Shown in pieces: positions 8,749 to 17,689 of a stretch of DNA of 30,102 nt. Origin of the DNA: Zygnema cylindricum. Taxonomy: Eukaryota; Streptophyta; Zygnematophyceae; Zygnematales; Zygnemataceae. Below the pieces are notes generated by a model, which was not told where the DNA came from, ran no database searches, and was given only the letters and a program-made list of their open reading frames with translations. The DNA is taken from positions 142,875-172,976 of the forward strand of contig JBBHKE010003580.1 of the NCBI GenBank assembly GCA_037447655.1, in the 5' to 3' direction. The number at the start of each line of letters is the position of its first letter. The stretch's first letter is position 1. The translations under genes were made by a program, and so were the position numbers.

Positions 8749-10368
8749 TCAAGGGCGACGTGAGGCTGCCGAGTAGGCAAAGTGAGAGCTTGCTTGCAGG
8801 CGGCTGCTGTATCTTCTTCCCCTTTGAAATTTTGAGGCTGAGATCGTCAGATGCCGCGCATTGCGCTGATTGCACTGGTTGCGATCCGTGTGTGGTTGAT
8901 TGCGCTGGTTGCTATTCGTGTGTATTGACTGCTGGTGGTCCGGTTGGAACTGAACTAGATGAGGAATTCGGAGAGAGTCTGACTTTGGAGTCACCACCGG
9001 AGAATGTTGCACCTGCGGGACAATTTCTTGCATGCAATCTAAGATGACATACTCTTGTACTTTTTGTTGCTTTTGGTGCTCTGTCATTTGAAATAAATCT
9101 ATCGAGTCTAGTTCATCTTTAACAATGATATTCCTTGCTACAACTATTTTCTGCCTCTCAAACTCAAAGACTTTGGAACCTTTAGAGTGATCATCATATC
9201 CTAACAAAATACTTGATATTCCCTGCGGTTCCAATTTCCATCTATCCGTAGACGTATCCAAGATAAAGCATTGACTACAAAAGAATTTGAAATGGCTAAC
9301 ATATGGTTTGCTACCTGTCCAGATCTCGTAAGGAGTAGATTCTATTGATCTTGATCCTATTCTATTGTTAATATAAACCGCACAATTAAGAGCCTCAGCC
9401 CAAAATATTGGATCCACATTTTTATCCTCCAGCATCGATCTAGAGCTCTCCGTGAGAGTTCTATTTAATCTCTCCGACACCCCATTTTGTTTCGAGGAAT
9501 ATGGAACAGGTAGTAGATGACTTATACCTTCCTTGTGTAAAAAGGTTTCAAATTCTTTCGATGTATATTCACCACCATTGTCCGATCTGAGCTGCAAAAT
9601 AGGTAAATCATGAAGTTTTTCAACATATGATTTATAGTGTTTGAAGTGTCCAAAAACTTCACTCTTCTCCTTCATGAAGTAAACTTTTGTAAACCTGGAG
9701 AAATCATCTGTGAATGTGACCATATATTTTATTCCTCCGGCAGATGGAACCTTCGCAGGACCAAAAACATCCGAATGAATTTGTTGTAAAAGTTTTGTGG
9801 ACCGATGCTCAGAATCTTTAGGAAATGGTAGTCTGTGGATTTTGCCTAAAGCACAACCATCACATGTTTTGACCGGCTGATTTGTGATTGATACACCTTC
9901 TATTTTTCCAGCAAGGACCGTCTTTCTCAAACTATCATAGTTTACATGGCCTAATCTTTTATGCCACAACTCATGTGAATGCAAAACACAGGAGTACATA
10001 ACATCATTCTCCTTGGTATTAGCCATATCCATTCGGTACATCTTGCTAGTATCTCTTGTACCTGTAGCTGCGACTTTGCCATTCTTACTAACAACCTGTC
10101 TACCATTTTTCAAATTAACCTCAAAGACTTTACTCTCTCCCAACGATGTAGAAAACATATTTTTCTTAAAGTCACGCACAAACAAGACATTGTGAAGAGT
10201 TCTTTCAGTTGCTTTGCCCTCCATATCCACTAGCAAAGACACATCACCCACAACACGAGTCTGAACACTCATTCCACAAGCATAATAAATATTTTTTTCC
10301 GGCGTTGTTTTCAGATTTTTGAAGATGGCTTTGTTCCAGCACATATGGGCTGACGCTCCTGTATCCAT
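8749..10368 (-). pseudogene. copia A protease and integrase (539-codon open frame)
   Basis: This is the longest open frame in the window. It opens at the aspartic protease signature MDTGASAHMC, which normally follows gag without a break. Next come the GAG-pre-integrase zinc-binding residues H136, H141, C169 and C172, then the catalytic triad D200 (HSDVFGPA), D263 (RSDNGGEY) and E299 (NGVSERLNR), with exactly 35 residues between the last two. LNCAVYINNRI and the C-terminal region follow. The tail from about residue 480 (SNQRNQPHTDRNQCNQ) shifts away from the RT frame. Upstream, a 4-bp GATA duplication at 10369-10376 separates it from gag. Confidence 0.9.
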
Positions 10369-10372
10369 TATC

Positions 10373-11367
10373 TATCCAAAGGTCCTTCGCGCCCTCCATC
10401 GCTACCGCCATAGCGAATAGATCCGTTTCATCCTCCTCAAAAAATGTCAAAGTCTCATTCTGGAGTGATGAAGATGCCGAAAACAGTGCATTTCCACGAG
10501 GTGTAGACCCCGTGAAGTTTTTGTAAAACTGACTTTGTTGCCAACCCGGCCTGTATAAACCTGTATCGTTAGCTTTTTTAAGCTTGAGACAAAATTTGTA
10601 TCCATGACCTCTCTCACTACAATAAAAACATGCATTGTTGGATTGTCTATTCCCACCCTGATTAAACTAACTGAACTCATTAAACTGATTTCTTTGCTGA
10701 TGAAACTGTCCTTTCCTCTCAAAGTCTAAATTAAAAGCCTCTACTTGCTCAACATTGAGAATATTAGATGTAGCTTCCTCTTCTACAAAATATTGATGGC
10801 TAATTGTAAAGTCCAGCTAGCTTTATCTTTCTGTTTGAGCATATCAGATGCTCCTTTTAAACTACGAGGGAGACCTCTCATGAGCAACGCTGCCTGTTGA
10901 AACTGTGGAAACTCCCCAGTTGCACAAGCATGTGCATCTACAAGGATGTGAAACTTGTTAGAATATTCAGCCATTGTACCGCCAGTGTACTTATAGTCCC
11001 AAATTTTTCTAGCCAATAAGAATTTTTCCTGGACATTAGCTTTTTCATAATCATTTTTAAGGGATTTCCAGATATCAATTGTTTTTTTCATTTTTATCAG
11101 AGACATAGCTAAGTCCTCAGATATACATAATTTTAGAATAGAACGAGCTTGCCTATTTTTCTTAGACCATGCCGGATCAGATTCATCCAGAGAACCATCC
11201 AATATGTCCAAGAGATTGACATTCTCAAAATGTGTCCCCACCATGTCCGCCCACTAAACATACATTTCCCCCAAAAAGATAAGAAATCTTGATGACAGAC
11301 CTATAACCTGTTATTCTACGACCACTAGTGCATGAGGAGGAGCAGCAGTAGTGGTAGAAGTAGACAT
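10373..11367 (-). pseudogene. copia A gag
   Basis: The ATG (11367-11365) lies inside the 5' LTR and opens MSTSTTTAAPPHALVVVE. A stop, the PBS-derived codons and a second stop precede WADMVGTHFENVNLLDILDG. The central capsid-like region resembles copia UBN2/gag polypeptides (SLKNDYEKANVQEKFLLARK, MRGLPRSLKGASDMLKQKDK). A CCHC zinc knuckle CFYCSERGHGYKFC lies at about 10633-10592, after another in-frame stop. The frame ends at KDLWIDNG, where a 4-bp duplication breaks the link to protease. Gag would form the particle that packages the element RNA. Confidence 0.85.
11294..11308 (-). promoter_or_regulatory. copia A primer-binding site, mutated
   Basis: GGTTATAGGTCTGTC directly follows the 5' LTR on the minus strand. 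It aligns without gaps to GGTTATGGGCCCACC of elements B and C, differing at five positions, all transitions. It would have been the site for half-tRNA-Met(i) priming. In this copy the ATG within the PBS is changed to ATA. Confidence 0.7.
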
Positions 11368-12051
11368 GATACACTCTCAGAAGCTATCAAGAATTCTATC
11401 AAACAACTGTTTTCAAGTGCTCACCAAATCTTATACAAGCATCTAAACCTCACAAAACTCTATCAGAATATAGAGTAGCATAAACATTGACAACTCCCAA
11501 AGTTTTAGCACAATTGACCTGACAACACTCAAGATATAATACTCAGAAGTTTCCCAAAAACTGTTTGCAGTTTACTGCTTGGAAGTCTGGATACATAATG
11601 TTTTCTGAGTCCTAAGTCTTATACTTGTGTTCTACCGGCAAAACCAGTGTACATGAGAGGTACGTCAAGCTACTAAGCTAATACTAATCTGTCGAGCTAC
11701 CACTGAGCTACCACTAAGCTACCACTGAGCTACCCACTAAGTTGAGGTCCGTTGACTTGATTTATATCAATCGCAGCTGCGTTGTCCCGTACCGAATCAT
11801 ATCTAAGATAACAACCGCTGCGTTGTCTGTACAGATCATATCCAAAGTAATCGCAGCTGCGTTGTCCTGTCTGTGTCGCAGCTTCGCTGCTGCGCTGCTC
11901 TGTCTGCATAGCAGCTGCGCTGCTCTGTCTACATAGTAGTTGCGTTGACCTGTACTGTACTCAAGTGATGACGCATATCCTTAAACTACAAATTACTACC
12001 TTTGTACCCTTTTACTAATATACCGAGACTTAAAGCTTTACAAAATCAACA
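11309..12051 (-). repeat. copia A 5' LTR
   Basis: This 743-bp LTR has TGTTGATTTTG at its minus-strand start and AACA at its end. It holds tandem AAGCTACCACT/GAGCTACCACT units (11692-11737) and a block of GCAGCTGCGTTGTC/GCTGCGCTGCTCTGTC repeats (about 11770-11945) that is longer than in the 3' LTR. Such U3 repeats often act as enhancers, but here that is only inferred. It overlaps the gag start codon. On its right it abuts truncated element B. Confidence 0.88.
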
Positions 12052-12054
12052 TTA

Positions 12055-14987
12055 TCTGGATTCAGTTTTATTTTAAATACCCATTAACACCCAATAGGTT
12101 TTCTGTCTGGAGGACAATCCGCTAGTTCCCAAGTATTTGCTTCCATGATAGAAGCCATCTCATCATTTATGGCTCTAATCCATCTTTCTTTCTCTGGACT
12201 ATTCATTGCCTCTGAGTAAGACTGATGCTCATCTGGGTAAAATAGCTTAGTTACCTTATGAGCGGCTTGTTTTTCCTGTATCCTTTTGCTGCTCCTCCTT
12301 CCTCCCTCAAACTCCGAAGCTAGAATGGGTGGAAGTCTTGGATTTCTTCTTACTGTCTCATGGGCTCCCATCGCCATGGAAGCTAGTTCTTGTCCCGCCT
12401 CTTCTATCTCCTCGAAGTCCATAGGAGTATGTGAGGTTTCCGGTTAGTCTCTTGTACCTTGGATCTCCCCTGAATCTGCAATCACGGTTTCACTCAAGTT
12501 CCTTTCGGGAACGACGGCGTTCTCCTCACTTTCGGACTCAAATCTGATTCTTATCTTCTTTGTATATTTGAAAGGGTCAAATGACTTCCCGTCATCCATG
12601 ACAACTAAGTGTTTGACTAGAATGATATCATTCTTTGCTAATTCATAGACTCTATATCCCTTAACATCCTCATCATATCCCACAAAGTATCCAAGTTTTC
12701 CCTTAGCATCTAGTTTCCAGTTTTTTCTATCCGTGTCAAGATTGTAAACTTGGCTAATGAATACTTTAAGGTGTGAGATATCTGGTTTCTTTCCAACCCA
12801 TCTCTCATAAGGTGTCACTCCCTTTACAGTTGAGGTAAGGACTCTATTCTTAATGTACTTGGCAGAGTATATTGCTTCTGCCCAAAATCTCTTTCCTTTT
12901 TTCTTGTCTGCCAACAAACTTTATGCACTATCTGCTTGTGTTCTATTCAACCTCTCAGCTACCCCATTTTGTTTCGGGTTATATGGTACTGTTTTTTGGT
13001 GCTGCACTCCCTCATCTCTCAGATATTTCTCAAACTGGTTAGAGGTATATTCTCCCCCATTATCACTCCTTATCCTCTTAATGGGGGTTTCATGCAACTT
13101 CTCACTCTAGGCTTTATATTCTTTGAAGTAAGTTGATACTTCAGACTTTGTTTTCAGAAAGTAGACTCTAGAGTATCTAGACCAGTCATTGGTTATTGTC
13201 ATCATAAGCCTCTTTCCTCCAACGAAGGGTACTTTTGCAGGTCCCCAAATATCTGTGTGTACCAAATCTAACACTTTTTCACCTCTATATGTGGAGGCTT
13301 TGGGAAAGGGAAGTCTGTGAGCCTTTTTTTGAGCACATCCACTACAATCATCCATAATTTCATTATCTCCAAACTGAATGCCTTCTACTACCCCAAGATT
13401 TTTCATTTCCCTCAACCTATCAAAATGCACATGCCCCAACCGCTTATGCCAAATCATAAACTTAGGAACACCAACATAGTAAGCATTCTTCTTTTCATTA
13501 CTCAGATTAAGCCTAAACATTCCTTGGCTACCCTTATTTGCCGTGAATTAAACTTCATCCCCATACATAGCTGTAAAGACTCCCTTTCTAGTGAAGGTAT
13601 CAAACTCTTGATCATCTAACACAGACGTAGAGACAAGATTTTTACTCAGCTGAAGAATGTAGAGTACATTTGAGAATGTAAGTATAGAAGTCTTACCCTC
13701 CACTAAGACTTTCAGATCTAGTGATCCCACTAGATCTGTAGTAACCATTCTCCCATCCCCATACTTTGTCTCTACAGTAGGGATCTTTCTTAGCTTAGTG
13801 AAGAGTTCTTTATCACAACACATATGAATGGTTGAACCTGAGTCAATAATCCATCCGCCCTGTGGAGCTCCCCGAATTGCTCCAAGGTCACACTTCTGTC
13901 TCCGAGGGATCTCCTTCTCCTCTAGAATCTCGTCAAGAATAAGCTTCCCATCCTCCTCAGAGGACTCATCATCGGTTTCTCCTGTCACTTTTGTAACCAC
14001 AAGTGTTTTTTTCTTCCCTCCGGAAGAACCCCCTCCATGGTTCTCTTGGAGCCTCAGCTCCGACAGCTTGACACAATCTGCGATGAAGTGTCCCAACTTT
14101 TTGCAAAAATGACAAAGACCCTTTGGGGGCCTCGGTCCCCTAGAATGATCTCTTTCAATTTTGTAAGGTTTCTTCGGGTCCTTCCCCCATCCGTCTCCTC
14201 TTGCTGCTAGAGCTTGAATGCTCTTTCTTTTTCTCTTAATCTCCATTGTGTTTTCTTGCACAAGTATCATCCTGACCACTGTGTTCCATTTCCATGAACA
14301 ATCAGGCATTTCCTGTACTTGGTACACAATGTTCTCGAACTCATTTGGTAACTTCATGATAAGGGTGTTAACTTTCATTTTCATTGTACCTGTCCACCCG
14401 GCACTTTCCATCTCCATATACAAACAAGAAAGATCATTACAGTAATCTAACATCTTTCCTCTTTTGTAAGTGTAACTCACTAGTTTTTGCTCAGCCAACT
14501 GAAGCTCTTGAATAGTTCCAGCTTTATAAATCTCCACCAAACTCACCCACAACTCCTCGGCCTTGTAAATGTGAAGATGACGGGTGGCCAAAGCTTGAGT
14601 GAGGTTTCTCAGAATGAAGTTCTTGGCAGCCATGTTTACATCCTCCCACATTTGAGTATCGTTCTCCGCGGTCTTCACAATCGCCGCTCCCGGTATTGTG
14701 GCAATAGGAGTGAGGGGTGTCTCCATCCCTTTCCCCTTTTCAGACACAGTGCTCTCCCCATCATCTGCCTCCTCCGTTGAGGCACCTGTTGCTGTAGGAA
14801 ACCTTACTCCTCCAAATCCTGGTGGAGTTCTCGGAGGTGGACATTTCACTTGTCCACTATCGATACCCCAATATCGTTTTTCGCACAAAGCTCCCATCAT
14901 CATGGCTTACCAATAGATGAACCATGATCCATTAAAGGTAGGCACCCTAGAGGGTGGGCCCATAACCTGAAACTCAGAGTCCTCCAT
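12055..14987 (-). pseudogene. copia B gag-protease-integrase-partial RT polyprotein
   Basis: One frame runs the whole length, interrupted only by about six nonsense codons (after FIYW, GDEV, EYKA, DSA, GTRD and PIGC). This shows that gag and pol were one reading frame. The ATG (14987) lies in the LTR and reads MEDSEF, then PBS codons QVMGPPSR. Gag has the zinc knuckle CHFCKKLGHFIADC. Protease has WIIDSGSTIHMC. Integrase has HKRLGHVHFDRL with CSGCAQKKAHR, then VHTDIWGPA, RSDNGGEY and NGVAERLNRT (D, D, E). The RT linker FEGGRRSSKRIQEKQ leads to MEANTWELADCPPDRK. All catalytic motifs up to RT are still readable. Confidence 0.9.
14953..14967 (-). promoter_or_regulatory. copia B primer-binding site (half tRNA-Met-i type)
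   Basis: GGTTATGGGCCCACC on the minus strand lies immediately after the LTR end TTTCA. It is exactly complementary to the anticodon arm of plant initiator tRNA-Met (GGTGGGCCCATAACC, containing the CAT anticodon), as I recall that tRNA, and not to its 3' end. Drosophila copia uses the corresponding internal segment after cleavage of the tRNA. The site is also translated as part of gag. Confidence 0.85.
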
Positions 14988-15693
14988 TAGACTACAGAGT
15001 ACAGGAAGCCTCTAGATAGTTATTAACTAACCCACTTTCAATGGCCACCACTGCTACCCAAACAGACAAGCAAACAATTTTATAGCACCTTTGTGCAGCC
15101 TGGACTCCCCTAAGTCTGCAGGAAAAAGAATCTCTAAAAACGCCCAACTAGGCGATAAGGTAGAAGCCGGCAAAAATGCCGATTTTATACAAACTCTCAA
15201 AGAGAGAGAAGACCATCTACCAGATTTTTCTAAGTCCTAGCTCCCTCTCACAACCCCTATCTACTAACTGTACGAACTAATCAGAATACTGTACAGTACA
15301 TAAAAGTACTACTGCCGATATACATTTTGTACGACCTTTGTATGACAAGGCCATTTAGCGGACCCGTGTCCATTTTCCACTCGTCCCTACATTCCTCGGA
15401 ATTCTCGCGACTGAATGTTATCTCTCCGCGTGGCGCCAGGTCATGCCACGTCACTAAATGCCAATGTGACCATTTTGGGATCCCGATGATGACGTGTGCC
15501 GTCGAATGGGATTTCGTATTTGATCTCAGCCGTCGAAACAAATTTTTGATTCATTTGTTTCGTGCGGAATCATATTAGTATTGTATTTTATCCGCTCCAT
15601 GCATTTCTATTTGTATTTCTTTTAATCGGATTACCTACCGTAACACTGAATAAGTAATTATCAAACCCTATATTCTCTAACGAACTTCTACGA
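14968..15693 (-). repeat. copia B 5' LTR (outer border approximate)
   Basis: The inner edge is fixed by the PBS. The outer edge should start with TG on the minus strand; TGTTACGGTAGG at 15647 and TGTCGTAGAAG at about 15693 are both possible, and without the 3' LTR I cannot decide. The gag start codon at 14987-14985 lies inside the LTR, as in elements A and C. Confidence 0.65.
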
Positions 15694-15790
15694 CAGACCG
15701 ATTAGAGCTAAAGGCTACGCCATGCTCTGCCGGTCGAGGGTTCGCGTCCTGCCACACTCAACCTTTTGTTGAGAGTGACTTAGGTCACTG
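15694..15790 (+). other. tRNA-like fragment, possible SINE remnant
   Basis: CGATTAGAGC resembles the 3' half of a D arm, and GGTTCGCGTCC about 50 bp later resembles a Pol III B box (GGTTCGANTCC). Together they give tRNA-like spacing in CGATTAGAGC...GGTCGAGGGTTCGCGTCC. The acceptor stem and a good T stem are absent. It is followed by two short hairpins (CTCAAC/GTTGAG and AGTGAC/GTCACT). It could be a tRNA-derived SINE head or chance. It lies between element B and element C. Confidence 0.35.
15786..15790. repeat. probable 5-bp target duplication of copia C, left
   Basis: CACTG precedes the 5' LTR. CACTC follows the 3' LTR at 22023-22027. Four of five bases agree, which fits an old copia target duplication but is weak on its own. 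Confidence 0.5.
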
Positions 15791-15937
15791 TGTTGAAAAG
15801 AGGTAATTAATAGTTTGCTTCTATAGTTTAGTTAGAATGTAAAGAGAGAGAAAGAGAGAACTAAAGGCACGCCATGTTTGGCGAGTCATTTAGGAGGGAG
15901 AATGAAATAGAAGGTATTTTACTATTTGTAGCAAAAT

Positions 15938-16010
15938 AGTGCCTCTAACCGGATTTGAACCGAAGTCTACCGAATATTACTTAGACCTTAGCCTTATCCA
16001 TTAAGGCACT
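15938..16010 (-). other. tRNA-like unit inside copia C 5' LTR, antisense
   Basis: Read on the minus strand it starts AGTGCCT and ends AGGCACT, a perfect 7-bp acceptor-like pair. It holds a D-arm/A-box-like TTAATGGATAAGGC and a B-box-perfect GGTTCAAATCC. The D arm appears fused with the acceptor strand, so it is not a functional tRNA, but both internal Pol III promoter boxes are present at usable spacing. The 3' LTR copy (21271-21343) keeps the B box and has lost some stem pairing. Confidence 0.55.
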
Positions 16011-16353
16011 AGCGAAACGATATACGTATTACGTTTCACGCATATTTATCTATTTGTTAAACGGGCTAATTTGCAACAGACTAACGAAAACACGCATCAA
16101 TCAATTCATGCATGGAAGCGAATCGAAGCCCCATAAATACAAATGATCGGACGGCCAAAATTGCTGCCACCACCCGCAATAAAATTTCGGCAGCCTTTGG
16201 GGATAGCGTCACGCGATGCCACATGGCACCATACTATAGGATACGAGAGAAGATGGGAGGATGAACCATGGCTCCCGTTTTGACAGGCGTCACTTTGAAA
16301 GCCATGTCGTACAATGGCCGAACAATAAGTACATCGTCTAATGTACCTTCTTG

Positions 16354-16365
16354 TACTATATAGTG
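16354..16365 (+). promoter_or_regulatory. LTR TATA-like box
   Basis: TACTATATAGTG in both LTRs of element C, inside the near-identical central block. It is the best TATA candidate for Pol II transcription of the element. A start about 25-35 bp downstream would leave roughly 300 bp of R-U5. No direct evidence for the start site exists in the sequence. Confidence 0.5.
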
Positions 16366-16670
16366 TTTCTATTGGACTAGGGTTTAGTAGTAGGCAGTCG
16401 TAAGTAGGCAGACCAGGACTTAGTGAAATTTAGGTACCTCTCTTTAAGAGAGCTTGTAACTATAAAGGTCATCTTTGACTAACCATAACTTACTTCTCAC
16501 GGGAGCAAATTTAATGATTCTTTTTGCGTTTCACTCAGGGGAGTCTTCTCCTCACAGGGGTGAGAGTGGTCAGAATATTTGTGTGCCTGGGCGGCGCTTA
16601 TTCAGCGGGAAAGAATAAGGGGCAAACATTATCCTAGAGGCTTTACATAGGCTGGTCATTCTTTGGGTCA

Positions 16671-17684
16671 ATGGAGACCACGGAATTGCAGGTTATGGGC
16701 CCACCCTCTAGGGTTCCCATATTTGATGGATCAGACTTTCTTTATTGGGAAATGATGATGGAGGGAGAACTATTTGAGAAACACCTATGGGGCATAGTGT
16801 CCGGAAAATTTCTATGCCCACCTCCACCTAGGTTTGGAGGAACGCGTTTTTTTGGCACCTCCGCCTCTACAATGGGTAGAACAGCTGCCACCATCACTGA
16901 GGATGAAGACGAGGAAGGAGAGGAGATTGTCATGGAACGAGAAATGGGAGGAGTTGCAACTCAAGTGACACCATTGCCGAAGGCGATACCGGCAGCAGCA
17001 CCACTAGCAACGGCGACAAGGGTTCACATCGAAAGATCGGAGTATGAAAAGTGGAACTTCAAAGACAAGGTTACAAAGCTCTTAATACTTAAAATTGTAG
17101 CAAAGGGCATTGCCATTTCCCTTATGCACGTGAAATCTTCATCTCAGATTTGGATATCACTAGTTAACAAATATAAGAGTGGATCATTGCAGCAGCAATG
17201 GTTGGCAGAAAACAAGATTGTAGCTTATACTTATAAGGGAGGAAGCATGAATAATTATTGCAATGATTTAGGAGCATTATTTGGAGAGCTAGAGAGTGTA
17301 GGTAACTCATGGTCTGAGAGATAAAGAGTGAACACATTAATGATAAAACTACCTGAAGAGTATGAGAATATTATTCATCGATTGCATGACATAGGAGATA
17401 GCAATTGGAATTGGGATGACACAATGGGAATGATTTTAGTGAAAGATAGCACCATAAAGCTTAGGAGAGGGAGTCCAAGTGTTCAAGCATTGTTTGTAAG
17501 AGCTGATTGGCGAAAGCGTGATGAGGAGGGAGAGAAAGATCCTTATCGAAACTTTGGAGGAAGAGGACAAGGAGGTGGCAGATTTAATAGACAGGGGAGA
17601 GGAACTTCTCGAGGAGGATTATGTCACTTCTACAAGAAACCGGGACACTATATGGCAGATTGTGGCAAAGTTGCAGATCTTTGA
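16671..17684 (+). pseudogene. copia C gag
   Basis: The ATG at 16671 lies 20 bp inside the LTR. METTEL is followed by PBS-derived QVMGPPSR, then VPIFDGSDFLYWEMMMEGEL, the copia gag N-terminus also seen in B. A stop at 17322 interrupts it and the frame continues MIKLPEEYENIIHRLHDIGD to 17684. The zinc knuckle reads CHFYKKPGHYMADC: the second Cys is Tyr, so metal binding is lost, while element B keeps Cys. A Gly/Arg-rich basic segment (GGRGQGGGRFNRQGRG) precedes it. Gag would form the particle. Confidence 0.88.
16691..16705 (+). promoter_or_regulatory. copia C primer-binding site (half tRNA-Met-i type)
   Basis: GGTTATGGGCCCACC directly follows the LTR end AATTGCA and is identical to the PBS of element B. 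It is complementary over 15 nt to the initiator tRNA-Met anticodon stem-loop. The ATG in the PBS, which pairs with the CAU anticodon, is in frame with gag and could itself serve as a start codon. Confidence 0.88.
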
Positions 17685-17689
17685 CTAAA

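Larger units (their letters stand above)
6337..12051 (-). mobile_element. Ty1/copia-type retrotransposon A
   Basis: Minus-strand order from right to left: 5' LTR, degenerate PBS, gag with zinc knuckle, protease, integrase, RT, RNase H, polypurine tract, 3' LTR. Integrase before RT defines the copia order. Both LTRs begin TGTTGATTTTG and end AACA on the minus strand. The coding region is broken by stops and frameshifts, worst in RT. No target duplication is seen (ATACA left, TTATC right). The flanks belong to two different elements, the LINE on the left and copia B on the right. Confidence 0.9.
12052..15693 (-). mobile_element. Ty1/copia-type retrotransposon B, 3'-truncated
   Basis: The 5' LTR, PBS, gag, protease, integrase and the first codons of RT are present on the minus strand. 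The element stops at 12052 in the sequence encoding KIKLNPD of RT, exactly at the border of element A, and the remaining RT, RNase H and 3' LTR are missing from the window. Its protein is closely similar to element C and less so to A, so B and C are one family. The outer 5' LTR border is uncertain (15647 or 15693). Confidence 0.88.
15791..16690 (+). repeat. copia C 5' LTR
   Basis: This 900-bp LTR pairs with 21124-22022. By eye, about 30 differences fall in the first ~405 bp and about 20 in the last ~210 bp, but only one or two in the central ~285 bp (about 16196-16480). A TATA-like CTATATAG lies at about 16356 in the conserved block. An antisense tRNA-like unit lies at 15938-16010. The last 20 bp include the gag start codon. 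Confidence 0.92.

Noticed and set aside
12055-14987. Repeated TAA/TAG codons in copia B considered as possible code reassignment
   Set aside because: The residues expected at these stops, judged from element C, are of different kinds, and C has stops at other positions, so they are ordinary nonsense mutations.
15694-15790. Possible functional tRNA gene
   Set aside because: Acceptor stem and T stem do not pair properly; kept only as a low-confidence tRNA-like or SINE remnant.
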